Under the pieces are notes generated by a model. It was not told the DNA's origin and made no database searches. It saw nothing but the letters and a program-made list of their open reading frames with translations. From the NCBI RefSeq assembly GCF_010499265.1, contig NZ_JAAGSC010000041.1, positions 297,521 to 361,520 on the forward strand: a stretch of DNA of 64,000 bases, given 5' to 3'. Below are positions 54,354 through 63,898 of the stretch, one piece after another (position 1 is the stretch's first letter; each line of letters begins with the position of its first letter). The DNA is from Wenzhouxiangella limi. GTDB taxonomy: Bacteria; Pseudomonadota; Gammaproteobacteria; Xanthomonadales; Wenzhouxiangellaceae. Position numbers and translations under genes: made by a program.

Positions 54354-56732
54354 ATGAAGACTGCTTATCGATCTGCCCTGAGCCTGGCCATCGCGCTGGC
54401 GCTGACCAGCACACTGAGTGCACAGACGACCGAAGTCGACGACGAGAACCGCGAGGAGAGCGTTGAGACGGCCGAAATGGATACCATCCGGGTCACTGCC
54501 CGGCGCCGCGAAGAAAGTGAATTGGATGTGCCGATATCGATCACCGCGCTAAGCGGGGAAGCGCTGAACGACGTCGGGGCCCAGGACATCACCTATCTGC
54601 AGCAGGCGGTTCCGAACACCACGCTGGAGGTCTCGCGCGGCACCAGCAACACCCTGACTGCCTTCATTCGCGGCGTCGGTCAGCAGGATCCGGTGGCCGG
54701 TTTCGAGGCTGGCGTGGGGATCTATATCGACGATGTCTACCTGAACCGTCCCCAGGGCGCGGTGCTTGAGATCTACGACGTCGAGCGTATCGAAGTCCTG
54801 CGTGGCCCGCAGGGCACGCTTTATGGACGCAACACCATCGGTGGTGCGGTCAAGTACGTCACCCGCCGGCTTGGTCGTGAACCGGCCGCCAGCGTTCGTG
54901 CCAGCGTGGGTAGTTTCTCGCAGCTGGATCTGGTGGTCTCCGGCGAGACCCCGCTTAGCGATACCGTGGCCGTCGGTGGCGCCATCGCGAGCTTCAACCG
55001 CGACGGCTTCGGCACCAACCTGACCACCGGCAAGGACAATTACAACAAGGATATCGTGGCCGGACGCGCCAGCCTCGAGTGGACGCCTACGGACAACGCC
55101 TTCATCCGGCTGGCCGGCGACTATTTTGACGACAACTCCAATCCTGTTGGCGGCCATCGGCTGATTCCCGGCCTGTTCTCCGGCGCGCCGGTGCTCGACG
55201 ACGTGCACGACTCGCGCGGCGGCATGGAAGGGCGTAACTTCACCGAGGCCTGGGGTATCAGCCTGCTGGCCGAAGTCGACCTCACTCCGGGGCTTCAGTT
55301 CAAGAGCATCACAGCCTACCGAGACAACGAGAATATCCAGCAGATCGATTTTGACGCGCTGCCGCCGGTCGATCTCGACGTCGCCACGATTTACGAAAGC
55401 GATCAGCTCAGCCAGGAATTCCAGCTCAACTTCACCGGCGACCGTTACGCGGGCATTGTCGGCGCTTACTATCTCAAGGCCAACTCCTTCGGGCCGTTCG
55501 ATGTGCGCCTGTTTCAGACCGGCGATCTGATCGGGGCGCCCGGGCTGAATGCGTTCACCCTGGGGGATGTGGATACCGATACCTGGTCGGTGTTTGCCGA
55601 CGTGAGCTTTGACCTGGCCGCCTACCTCGGGCTTGAGACCGGCCTGGAACTGTCGATCGGCGGACGCTATACCAGCGACGAGCGGTCCTCGCGCGTGCTG
55701 CGCCAGACCATGCTGGGCGCGTCTTCTTTCTTCGGCGGTGATCCCGTCATCCTGGCCACCACCTCGGACTTCGACGGCTCGGACACCTTCGAAGAGTTCA
55801 CGCCGCGCATCAGCCTGGCATGGAAGCCAACGGTGGACCAGAATCTGTACGCGTCCTTCAGCCAGGGCTTCAAGGGTGGCGGCTTCGACCCGCGCGGGCT
55901 GACCTCCCTGGCCCCTGATCTCGACGGAGACGGTGAGGTCACCGAGTCCGATGTGTTCCAGTTCATGCGCTTCGGTCCGGAAACCGTCGACACCTACGAA
56001 GTGGGCCTGAAATCGCGCTGGGCCGACGGTCGGATCAACACCAGCCTGGCTTTGTTTCACAGCGATTACACCGACATCCAGGTGCCCGGCTCGATCGGAG
56101 CTGATACTAATGGAGACGGTGTGTCCGATACCTTTGCCGGGGTCACGACCAATGCTGGCGCGGCGACCGTCAAGGGCGTCGAGTTTGAAATGGACGCCGT
56201 CCTGGGCCGCGATCTTGCTGCCGCGGGTGATGCTTTCATGCTCAATACGGCGGTTGGCTATATCGATGCCGGCTACGACGAGTTTGTCACCGCGGTCAGT
56301 GATCCAGCGACCGGTTCAACCGCGCTCGAGGACGTCGCCGATCAGCGCGTGATCCAGAACACGCCCGAATGGACGGCACACGCAAGGCTGCGCTATGACC
56401 TGCCGGTGAACTGGTTCAGTACCGATGCCACTTTCTCCGCCATCGGCGCCTGGTCGTACCGCAGCAAGACCAATCAGTTCGAGATTCCTTCGTCGTTTCT
56501 CGATCAGTCGGCCTACTCGCTCTACGACCTGAGCCTGGTCTGGCGTCGTGCCGACAACCGCTATGAAGTCGCCCTGCACGGACGCAACCTGGCCGACGAG
56601 GAGTACAAGGTCTCGGGCTACGTCTTCGCCACACCGGACGGGTCAGCTTCCACGCTGGGCCTGGAAGGGGTGATGAACGCTTTCTACGGCGCGCCGCGCA
56701 CCGTCACCCTGACCGGACAGATCAATTTCTGA
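54354..56732 (+). CDS. TonB-dependent outer-membrane receptor
   Basis: A 792-residue receptor. Signal peptide ALSLAIALALTSTLSAQ; TonB box DTIRVTARRREES near residue 42; plug domain to ~170; then a 22-strand barrel ending in TVTLTGQINF with terminal Phe. The overall type is that of receptors for siderophores, vitamin B12 or plant compounds; the ligand cannot be told. The start ATG 54354 follows AAGGGAAACG. A strong terminator follows the gene. Confidence 0.93.
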   Translation: MKTAYRSALSLAIALALTSTLSAQTTEVDDENREESVETAEMDTIRVTARRREESELDVPISITALSGEALNDVGAQDITYLQQAVPNTTLEVSRGTSNTLTAFIRGVGQQDPVAGFEAGVGIYIDDVYLNRPQGAVLEIYDVERIEVLRGPQGTLYGRNTIGGAVKYVTRRLGREPAASVRASVGSFSQLDLVVSGETPLSDTVAVGGAIASFNRDGFGTNLTTGKDNYNKDIVAGRASLEWTPTDNAFIRLAGDYFDDNSNPVGGHRLIPGLFSGAPVLDDVHDSRGGMEGRNFTEAWGISLLAEVDLTPGLQFKSITAYRDNENIQQIDFDALPPVDLDVATIYESDQLSQEFQLNFTGDRYAGIVGAYYLKANSFGPFDVRLFQTGDLIGAPGLNAFTLGDVDTDTWSVFADVSFDLAAYLGLETGLELSIGGRYTSDERSSRVLRQTMLGASSFFGGDPVILATTSDFDGSDTFEEFTPRISLAWKPTVDQNLYASFSQGFKGGGFDPRGLTSLAPDLDGDGEVTESDVFQFMRFGPETVDTYEVGLKSRWADGRINTSLALFHSDYTDIQVPGSIGADTNGDGVSDTFAGVTTNAGAATVKGVEFEMDAVLGRDLAAAGDAFMLNTAVGYIDAGYDEFVTAVSDPATGSTALEDVADQRVIQNTPEWTAHARLRYDLPVNWFSTDATFSAIGAWSYRSKTNQFEIPSSFLDQSAYSLYDLSLVWRRADNRYEVALHGRNLADEEYKVSGYVFATPDGSASTLGLEGVMNAFYGAPRTVTLTGQINF

Positions 56733-56759
56733 CGCCGGCGTCATCGCTCTCCAGCCTTT

Positions 56760-56798
56760 CCGGGTCCGGGGCTTGAAGCCTCGGGCCCGGTTTTCTTT
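56760..56798 (+). terminator. Intrinsic terminator after the TonB receptor
   Basis: A 13-bp stem (56760-56772 with 56778-56790, two G-U pairs) has loop TTGAA and is followed by TTTTCTTT. It lies 28 nt after the receptor stop. It also overlaps an upstream in-frame GTG of the histidine kinase and thus argues for the later start of that gene. Confidence 0.85.
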
Positions 56799-56831
56799 GT
56801 GCAAGGCCAAGGCAATGGCTACCATGCCCCG

Positions 56832-59800
56832 GTGCTGACTCTATCGACCGCAACCATCGTGCTCGCCGGCCTGGCCTGGCTGGGCCTTCTGTTCGCGGTC
56901 GCATTGTATGGTGAGCGCACCCGAGCACTGACACAGCAGGCCTGGCCGGTGATCTACTCGCTATCGCTGGCGGTTTATTGCACGGCCTGGACTTTCTACG
57001 GCACGACGACCCAGGCAGCCCGGTCGGGTTGGCTGATGCCGCCGACCTTCATCGGCACGATCGTGTTGTTCGTATTCGCGTTTCCCTTTTTGCTCAAGCT
57101 GGTGCGGCTGAGCAAGGCCGAGAACTCGACCAGCATTGCCGATTTCATCGCCAGCCGGTTCGGCAAATCATCGGCGCTGGCGGGTACCGTGACGGCAGTG
57201 GCGGTGCTGGGGATGGTGCCTTACATCGCGCTTCAGCTGAAAGCTGTGGCGATGAGTTTTGGCGCTTTGACGCGGGGCACGGTGGCCGAGAGTGAACTGG
57301 TGACCTGGCTGGACCTGGCGTTCTACGTGGCCGTGTTCATGGCGGTATTTGCGATGCTGTTCGGAACGCGGCGCGCTTCTTCGACCGAACACAACCAGGG
57401 CCTGGTCGTGGCCATGGGTTTCGAGTCGCTGCTCAAGCTCGGGGCCATGCTGGCCCTGGGCGGGTTTGTGGTTTTCGGGCTTTACGATGGCCTGGACGAC
57501 GTGGCCGCCGGGACGACGCTGCCGCCGTTTGCCAATGCCGACAATTTTTTTACGCTCAGCCTCCTGGGCGCACTGGCGATGTTCACGCTGCCGCACCAGT
57601 TCCATATTGGTGTGGTCGAGTGTCGGGACGAAGCCCATCTGCGCGTGGCGCGTTGGCTGTTTCCACTGTTCCTGGTGCTGATCAGCCTGCCGATCGTGCC
57701 CCTGGCGCTGGCCGGCAACGCCCTGCTGGCCGCCCAGGGTACGCCGCCTGACCTGTACGTACTGCTTCTGCCGTTGCTGGATGGCCAGAATGGGCTGGCG
57801 CTGTTTGCATTCCTGGGCGGGCTGAGTGCCGCGACCGGCATGGTTGTGCTGGCTTCACTGACGCTCTCGATCATGATCGGCAACCACTGGCTGACGCCGG
57901 CGCTAGTCAACCGCGGCTGGGCCGAGGTCCGGGAGCGCGGCATTCCGGTGCGGCTTCAGCGAAGGCTGGGGATTGCCGTGGTGCTTTTGCTGGCCTACGT
58001 TTACGGTCGCCTGGTCGGGACGGCAGAGCCGCTCGCCGATATCGGCGGCTTGAGTTTCTCGGTTCTGGCGCAGCTGGCCCCGGCGGTGATGCTGGCCGTC
58101 TACCGTCCGGGTCTGCCGGCGGCGGCGATTCTGACCGGCGTTCTTGCCGGTGTGCTGGTCTGGGCGTACGTGCTTTTTGTGCCGCTTTTGGCCGGTGCGG
58201 CCGCGCCGCCGTGGATCAGCGAGGGACCGCTGGGCCTGAGCCTGCTGGCCCCGGCGCAGCTGTTCGGCCTGGGCGGGTTGGACCCGCTCAGCCGCGCGGT
58301 GCTGGTTTCTCTGATGATCAATACGGCAGTGACCCTGCTGCTGGCGCGCTCGCTGCCGGGAACCCGGCAGGGGTCGGATCAGGAACGGCCACTGGAGCCG
58401 GCCTTGCTGCGCCAGCTGGCAGCGCGTTTTCTGCCGAGTCGCCGGGTCGAGGTGCTGTTTGCGTCCACGGCCGGGCCTGAGACTCTGGAGTCGCGCCTGG
58501 AGCTGGAGCTGGCTGCTGTGGTCGGTTCGGCCTCGGCCAGCCTGCTGCTGGATGCGGCCCGCAAGCGCACGCCGGCGCCGCTGGATACGGTTGCCGAGCT
58601 GGTTGGCGAGGCGGCCGCCCAGGCACGGTTCAGCCAGGAAGTGCTGTCTGGCGCCTTGGAGAACATGAGCCAGGGTGTTTGCGTCGTCGATCGACAGATG
58701 CGGCTGGTAGCCTGGAATCAGGCTTACCTGGCACTTTTCTCCTATCCCGACGAGCTGATCCGCGTCGGGCGACCGGTTGCCGACTTGCTGCGCTACAACG
58801 CCGGCCAGGGCTTGCTCGACGGCAGCGGTGATGTCGAGGCCCGGATCCAGCGCCGCTTGTCGTTCAAGCAACAGGGCTCGCGCCATCGCATCGAGCGGCC
58901 GTGGCCGGACGGCCGGATCATCGAAATTCGCGGCAATCCCATGCCCGGCGGCGGCTTTGTGGCCACCTTCAGCGACGTCACCGCCTTCCGCAGGACCGCC
59001 GAGGAGCTGCGCCAGGTGAACGAAACCCTGGAGCAGCGGGTGCTGGCCCGGACGGCAGAGCTCGAGCAGGCCAAGGTCGAAGCCGAGCGTGCATCGGAGG
59101 CAAAAACCCGTTTCCTCGCTGCCGTGAGCCACGACTTGGTTCAGCCGCTCAACGCCGCGCAATTGCTGACCCATTCGCTCAGGGAGCAGCTCGGCGGTCA
59201 TTCCGGTCTCGAGCCGCTGGGCCAGATCAGCGGCGCGCTGGCCGCGACCGAGCGGCTGCTGGAGGGCCTGCTCGATATCTCGCGCCTGGACGCCGGCGGG
59301 TTGCATCCGCGCATCACCCGTTTTCCACTCGACGAACTGTTTGCCCAGCTCTACGGCGAGTTCTCGGTCCTGGCGCGTCAGCGCGGACTGCGACTGGATT
59401 ATGTGCCGACCAAGGCGTGGGTCGAGAGCGATCCGCAGCTACTGCGCCGGATTTTGCAGAATTTTCTCTCCAACGCCGTGCGCTACACCCGTAGCGGCCG
59501 CATTCTGATTGGCGCGCGCCGCCGCGGATCTCGTGTGCTGGCCGGCGTCTGGGACACCGGTGACGGTATCGCCGAGCATCAGCGAGACGAGATTTTCGAG
59601 GAGTTCCGACGCCTGGGCGCTGATCAGCATGCACCGGGACTCGGGCTTGGACTGGCGATTGCCGATCGCATGGCGCGGCTGCTCGATCATGAGCTGATCC
59701 TGTCCAGCCAGCCGGGGCGGGGAGCGATGTTCGGCGTGTGCGTAAACACCACGACGCCGGTCACGGCCGCGCCAGGCGTGCGCGATATCGACACTACCCC

Positions 59801-60170
59801 GGCCACGGCATCGGTGCTGGTGGTCGACAATGATTCATCGATGCTGCAATCGCTGCAGTCGCTGCTGGTCGGCTGGGGTTTCTATGTCAGTACGTCTGCT
59901 AGCGCTGAAAAGGCCGAGACGCTTGTCGGCGAAAACGCGTTCGCCCTCCTGCTGCTGGATTATCATCTCGACGGCGGCGATTCGGGCCTGGCCCTGCTGC
60001 GGCGCCTGCGCGCCGGCGGCTGCCGCGCCCCGGTGATCCTGATCAGCGCCGATCACACCGCCGATCTGAAAAACGCCGCCGCCGAGGCCGGCTGCGATCT
60101 GTTGCACAAACCGCTGCGCCCGCTCGCGCTTAGATCGTTGATCAACCGACTGATCGCCGAGCGCCTATAA
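56832..60170 (+). CDS. Symporter-fused hybrid histidine kinase (CbrA-like)
   Basis: An 1112-residue sensor from GTG 56832. Residues ~1-495 are a 13-helix sodium/solute symporter-like domain (SSSF: AENSTSIADFIASRFGKSS). A PAS domain (~605-725; ENMSQGVCVVDRQMRL) leads to a short coiled coil and the H box AVSHDLVQPLNAAQ with H767. An ATPase domain follows, then a receiver domain with D1043 in LLLLDYHLDGG. Such hybrids regulate carbon and amino-acid use in Pseudomonas (CbrA, NahK). The output partner is not in the window. The stop overlaps a TATAAT that probably belongs to oleA. Confidence 0.93.
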   Translation: MLTLSTATIVLAGLAWLGLLFAVALYGERTRALTQQAWPVIYSLSLAVYCTAWTFYGTTTQAARSGWLMPPTFIGTIVLFVFAFPFLLKLVRLSKAENSTSIADFIASRFGKSSALAGTVTAVAVLGMVPYIALQLKAVAMSFGALTRGTVAESELVTWLDLAFYVAVFMAVFAMLFGTRRASSTEHNQGLVVAMGFESLLKLGAMLALGGFVVFGLYDGLDDVAAGTTLPPFANADNFFTLSLLGALAMFTLPHQFHIGVVECRDEAHLRVARWLFPLFLVLISLPIVPLALAGNALLAAQGTPPDLYVLLLPLLDGQNGLALFAFLGGLSAATGMVVLASLTLSIMIGNHWLTPALVNRGWAEVRERGIPVRLQRRLGIAVVLLLAYVYGRLVGTAEPLADIGGLSFSVLAQLAPAVMLAVYRPGLPAAAILTGVLAGVLVWAYVLFVPLLAGAAAPPWISEGPLGLSLLAPAQLFGLGGLDPLSRAVLVSLMINTAVTLLLARSLPGTRQGSDQERPLEPALLRQLAARFLPSRRVEVLFASTAGPETLESRLELELAAVVGSASASLLLDAARKRTPAPLDTVAELVGEAAAQARFSQEVLSGALENMSQGVCVVDRQMRLVAWNQAYLALFSYPDELIRVGRPVADLLRYNAGQGLLDGSGDVEARIQRRLSFKQQGSRHRIERPWPDGRIIEIRGNPMPGGGFVATFSDVTAFRRTAEELRQVNETLEQRVLARTAELEQAKVEAERASEAKTRFLAAVSHDLVQPLNAAQLLTHSLREQLGGHSGLEPLGQISGALAATERLLEGLLDISRLDAGGLHPRITRFPLDELFAQLYGEFSVLARQRGLRLDYVPTKAWVESDPQLLRRILQNFLSNAVRYTRSGRILIGARRRGSRVLAGVWDTGDGIAEHQRDEIFEEFRRLGADQHAPGLGLGLAIADRMARLLDHELILSSQPGRGAMFGVCVNTTTPVTAAPGVRDIDTTPATASVLVVDNDSSMLQSLQSLLVGWGFYVSTSASAEKAETLVGENAFALLLLDYHLDGGDSGLALLRRLRAGGCRAPVILISADHTADLKNAAAEAGCDLLHKPLRPLALRSLINRLIAERL

Positions 60171-60171
60171 T
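60166..60171 (+). promoter_or_regulatory. Putative -10 element of oleA
   Basis: A perfect TATAAT overlaps the kinase stop codon, 49 nt before the oleA ATG. No good -35 at 16-18 nt was found. It implies separate transcription of the ole genes. Confidence 0.45.
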
Positions 60172-60219
60172 GGCGCGATTGATTCGCATATGCCCGACCT
60201 CGGGCCTGGAAACCTGCTC

Positions 60220-61236
60220 ATGCTGTATGAAAACGTCGTCATCAAGTCCGTTGCCGCCATCGAGGCGCCGCACACCATCGCCAGCGAGGAGGTCGGCGAG
60301 CGTCTGGCGCCAACGCTCAAGCGCCTGGGCGTGCCCGGCAACCCGCTGATCGACCTGGCCGGCATCCACGAGCGACGGCTGTGGGACGTGGGCATGAAGC
60401 CCTCCGATGGCGCCACGCTGGCCGCCCGTGAGGCGCTGGCCCGGGCCGATATCGACCCCAAGCAGGTCGGCATTCTCATCAACACCTCGGTGTGCCGCGA
60501 CTTTCTCGAGCCCTCGACCGCCTGCCTGGTCCACGGCAACCTCGAGCTGTCCGAGACCTGCGAGAGCTTCGATGTCGGCAATGCCTGCCTGGCGTTCGTC
60601 AACGGCATGAACATCGCCAGCCAGATGCTCGAGCGCGGCGAGATCGACTACGCCCTGATCGTCAACGGCGAAAACAGTCGCGAGATCAACGAACACACCA
60701 TCGAACGCCTGCGCCAGCCCGACGTCACCGAAAAGCAGTTCCGGGCCGAGTTCGCCAGCCTGACCCTGGGCTCGGGTTCGGCCGCCATGGTGATGACGCG
60801 CGCCGATCTGCATCCCGAAGGCCACCACTACCGCGGTGGCGTGGCGCGCGCTGCCACCCAGTTCAACATGCTCTGCCGCGGCTGGAACCACCAGATGTGG
60901 ACCGACACCAAGACCCTGCTGATCGAGGGCATGAAGCTGGCCACCGTGACCTTCACCGCGGCCCGCACCGTGCTTGGCTGGGTGGTCCAGGAGCTCGACC
61001 ACGTGGTTATCCACCAGGTCTCCAAGGCCCACACCGAGTCCGTCATTCGGGCGTTTGGCGCCAAGCCCGAAACCGTCCACCGCATCTTCCCGCGCCTGGG
61101 CAACATCGGCCCGGCCTCCATCCCGACGGTGCTGGCCAACATCGTCGACAACGGCAGCGTCAAGCGCGGCGACCGCATCGCGCTGATGGGCATCGGATCG
61201 GGCCTGAACTGCGCGATGTCGGAAGTGGTTTGGTGA
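60220..61236 (+). CDS. oleA: OleA, acyl-CoA condensing enzyme for olefin synthesis
   Basis: A 338-residue thiolase-fold enzyme that joins two fatty acyl-CoAs into a 2-alkyl-3-ketoacid. The start MLYENVVIKS at 60220 matches the Xanthomonas OleA N-terminus; an ATG at 60190 would add 10 residues. C123 in GNACLAFVNG is the nucleophile and E97 in FLEPST the catalytic glutamate; VIHQVS and GNIGPAS carry the His and Asn. The closeness to Xanthomonas OleA across the whole length is striking. It starts 49 nt after the histidine kinase gene. Confidence 0.96.
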   Translation: MLYENVVIKSVAAIEAPHTIASEEVGERLAPTLKRLGVPGNPLIDLAGIHERRLWDVGMKPSDGATLAAREALARADIDPKQVGILINTSVCRDFLEPSTACLVHGNLELSETCESFDVGNACLAFVNGMNIASQMLERGEIDYALIVNGENSREINEHTIERLRQPDVTEKQFRAEFASLTLGSGSAAMVMTRADLHPEGHHYRGGVARAATQFNMLCRGWNHQMWTDTKTLLIEGMKLATVTFTAARTVLGWVVQELDHVVIHQVSKAHTESVIRAFGAKPETVHRIFPRLGNIGPASIPTVLANIVDNGSVKRGDRIALMGIGSGLNCAMSEVVW

Positions 61237-61243
61237 TTGGAAC

Positions 61244-61304
61244 GGGTTACGGGTTACGGCTTACGGGTTACGGCATCAACCGGCTTTTCCGTAAACCGTA
61301 AACC
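61244..61304. repeat. Heptamer tandem repeat and complementary arm between oleA and oleB
   Basis: Four 7-bp units, GGGTTAC twice, GGCTTAC and GGGTTAC, occupy 61244-61271. CCGTAAACCGTAAACC at 61289-61304 is nearly the reverse complement. The two can fold into a hairpin that ends 6 nt before the oleB ATG and leaves no Shine-Dalgarno. No T-run follows. Confidence 0.75.
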
Positions 61305-61310
61305 GCAAAC

Positions 61311-62189
61311 ATGTTCTCTTCCCCCCTGTACCCCTTCGAGCCGAATTTCTTCGAGCTCAATTCGGGTCTGAAGCTGCATTACCTCGACGAAGGCCCGCTG
61401 GAAGCGCAGCCGGTGGTCATGGTGCACGGCAACCCGACCTGGTCGTTTTACTACCGCAAGCTGATTCAGGGTCTTTCGGGCGAGCATCGCTGCCTGGCGC
61501 CGGACCACATCGGCATGGGCTTGTCGGACCGGCCGGACGACGAGGGGTACAACTACACGCTGCAAAGCCGGGTCGATGATTTCGGGCAGTGGCTGGACGA
61601 GGTCGAGCCCGAACGTGAGATCGACCTGGTGGTCCACGACTGGGGTGGAGCGATCGGGCTGAGCTGGGCCGTGCGCAACCCCGAGCGGGTGCGGCGGGTG
61701 CTGATCCTCAATACCTGGGCTTTCAATATTCCCAAAGACAAGGCCTTGCCCGGTTCGCTGAAATTCGCCCGCACCGGCCTGGGCGCCTGGCTGATCAACC
61801 GCTTCAACGCCTTTGCCGGTCTGGCGACCCGCATGGCCACGGCGAAAAAGCTCGATCGCGACGTCGCCCAGGGCCTGGTTGGGCCTTACCAGGGATCGCC
61901 CGAGCAGCGCCTGGCCACGCTGCGCTTCGTCCAGGACATTCCGCTGTCGGAGGCCGACCCGGCCTGGTCGGTGCTGGCCGAGACCGAATCGCGGCTTTCG
62001 GTGCTGGCCGCAAAAGAAGTCCAGATCGCCTGGGGCGCGAAGGATTTCGTGTTCAACGACGAGGTGCTCGCGCTGTGGCGCGAAAAACTGCCCGATGCTC
62101 CGGTCGAGTACTTCGAAGACGCCGGACACTATGTGCTCGAAGACGCCGCCGATCGCATCGTGCCGTTGGCAAAGCGCTTTTTCGGCTAG
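61311..62189 (+). CDS. oleB: OleB, beta-lactone decarboxylase (alpha/beta hydrolase)
   Basis: A 292-residue haloalkane-dehalogenase-like hydrolase. The nucleophile D110 lies in VVHDWGGAIGL, the oxyanion HGNPTWSF motif near residue 40, and the C-terminal His in GHYVLEDAA. OleB opens beta-lactones to cis-olefin and CO2. In some lineages it is fused to OleC; here it is separate. The ATG sits right after a hairpin-forming repeat with no clear ribosome site. Confidence 0.94.
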   Translation: MFSSPLYPFEPNFFELNSGLKLHYLDEGPLEAQPVVMVHGNPTWSFYYRKLIQGLSGEHRCLAPDHIGMGLSDRPDDEGYNYTLQSRVDDFGQWLDEVEPEREIDLVVHDWGGAIGLSWAVRNPERVRRVLILNTWAFNIPKDKALPGSLKFARTGLGAWLINRFNAFAGLATRMATAKKLDRDVAQGLVGPYQGSPEQRLATLRFVQDIPLSEADPAWSVLAETESRLSVLAAKEVQIAWGAKDFVFNDEVLALWREKLPDAPVEYFEDAGHYVLEDAADRIVPLAKRFFG

Positions 62190-62206
62190 GCCGAAGCGGG
62201 TTGCCA

Positions 62207-63811
62207 GTGAATATCGCCCAGGCGCTGACCCGGCAAGCCACCACCCAGCCCGACGGGCTTGCCTTGATCGTTCCGCAAAAGCGCACCCGCCAAGGCTGGA
62301 AGGACCGGCGCTACTCTTACCGCCAGCTCGACGAGCTGTCGACCCGGCTGGCCGCCGGCCTGGCCGCCGAAGGCGTGTTCCCGGGCACGCGCGTAGCCTT
62401 CATGGTGCCGCCGTCGCCGGCGTTCTTTGCGCTGTTTTTTGCCCTGTTCAAAGCCGGCGCGGTACCGGTGTTGATCGATCCGGGCATCGGCATCAAGCCG
62501 CTCAAGACCTGCCTGGACGAAGCGCGCCCGGAGGTCTTTCTCGGCGTCAGCAAGGCGCACCTCGCGCGCCTGGTGCTGGGCTGGGGTCGCGGCCACGTAA
62601 AGCGCCTGATCACGGTTGGGCCGCGCCTGCTGTGGGGCGGGGCGCGCTACAAGGACCTGGCGGGCAGCTCGACGGCCGTATTCCAGGCACCGGAAGTCCA
62701 GCCCGACGATCCGGCCGCGATCCTGTTCACCTCCGGCTCGACCGGCATCCCGAAGGGCGTGGTCTACCGCCAGCGCCATTTCGCCGCCCAGGTCGACCTG
62801 GTCCGCGACAGCTACGGCATCCGCCCCGGCGAGGTGGATCTGCCGACCTTCCCGCCGTTTGCGCTGTTCGATCCGGCGCTGGGCATGACCACGGTCATTC
62901 CGCCGATGGATTTCACGCGTCCGGCCAAAGTCGATCCGGCCATGCTGGTCAGCCTGATCAAGGAATACTCGGTGACCAATCTGTTCGGTTCGCCGGCGCT
63001 GATGAATACGCTGACCCGCCATCTCGACGCGCACAACATCCGCCTGCCGGGCCTCAAGCGGGTTCTGTCGGCCGGCGCGCCGGTCCACCCCAGGGTCATC
63101 GAGCGCATTCACCGTGCGCTGGGTGAGCATGCCGATATCCACACGCCCTACGGGGCCACCGAGTGTCTGCCGGTCGCGACCATCGCCGGGCGCGAGCTCA
63201 GCGGCAGTTTGTCGGCCGGCAACCGCGCCGGCAAGGGCATCTGCGTGGGGCGGGCGCTGGCGGCCAACGAGGTGCGCGTGATCGCGATCAGCGACCGCGC
63301 CATCGACCTGGCCGAGCAGGCGGTCGATGTCGGCCCCGGCCAGGTTGGCGAGATTTGCGTGTACGGCCCGACCGTAACCGACACCTACTGGGAGCGCGAG
63401 CGCCAGACCCGCGAGGCCAAGATGACCGACGCCCAGGGCCGCGTCTGGCACCGCATGGGCGACCTGGGCTGGCAGGACGAGCAGGGCCGGCTGTGGTTTT
63501 GCGGGCGCAAGTCCGAACGCGTGCAGACCGCTGAGGGCGAGTTGTATACCGAGTGCGTGGAGGGGCCGGTCAACGCCGTGGCGGGCGTCTACCGGAGCGC
63601 GCTGGTCGGACTGGGGGAGCCGGATGCCCAGATTGCGGCGATCGTCGTCGAGCCCGAGCCCGACGCCGATCGGGAGCGGATTCGTCTCGAGCTGCGCGAC
63701 GTTCTGAGCCGTTTCGGCATCGAGCGGATCGAGTTCAGCAACGACTTTCCGGTCGACATTCGCCACAACGCCAAGATCCGCCGACGCGAGCTGGCCGCGC
63801 GGCTGGCTTGA
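62207..63811 (+). CDS. oleC: OleC, beta-lactone synthetase
   Basis: A 534-residue AMP-binding enzyme from GTG 62207 (VNIAQALTRQATTQ). The ATP motif is FTSGSTGIPKGVVY, followed by the adenylation core YGATECLPVA and GDLGWQDEQGRLWFCGRKSE. OleC makes the beta-lactone from a 2-alkyl-3-hydroxyacid. It starts 17 nt after oleB. The fourth gene of the pathway, the reductase oleD, is not seen downstream before the window ends. Confidence 0.94.
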   Translation: MNIAQALTRQATTQPDGLALIVPQKRTRQGWKDRRYSYRQLDELSTRLAAGLAAEGVFPGTRVAFMVPPSPAFFALFFALFKAGAVPVLIDPGIGIKPLKTCLDEARPEVFLGVSKAHLARLVLGWGRGHVKRLITVGPRLLWGGARYKDLAGSSTAVFQAPEVQPDDPAAILFTSGSTGIPKGVVYRQRHFAAQVDLVRDSYGIRPGEVDLPTFPPFALFDPALGMTTVIPPMDFTRPAKVDPAMLVSLIKEYSVTNLFGSPALMNTLTRHLDAHNIRLPGLKRVLSAGAPVHPRVIERIHRALGEHADIHTPYGATECLPVATIAGRELSGSLSAGNRAGKGICVGRALAANEVRVIAISDRAIDLAEQAVDVGPGQVGEICVYGPTVTDTYWERERQTREAKMTDAQGRVWHRMGDLGWQDEQGRLWFCGRKSERVQTAEGELYTECVEGPVNAVAGVYRSALVGLGEPDAQIAAIVVEPEPDADRERIRLELRDVLSRFGIERIEFSNDFPVDIRHNAKIRRRELAARLA

Positions 63812-63898
63812 TCACGCTGCCGGCAGATTAAAGCCGACCGCTTTGCGGGACGGCGAATCGCGTGCGCAGCAGGCCGTCGGCGTCGGCCGCGCGTTGTA
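63812..63898. other. Intergenic after oleC, nothing recognised
   Basis: An 87-nt stretch with no gene, no clear hairpin with T-run and no promoter. It separates oleC from a convergent gene end. Confidence 0.4.

Noticed and set aside
56799-56831. GTG 56799 as the histidine-kinase start
   Set aside because: It lies at the end of the terminator T-run of the previous gene; GTG 56832 gives a normal membrane start.
62186-63766. 526-codon minus-strand frame opposite oleC
   Set aside because: Antisense shadow; oleC has all adenylation motifs.
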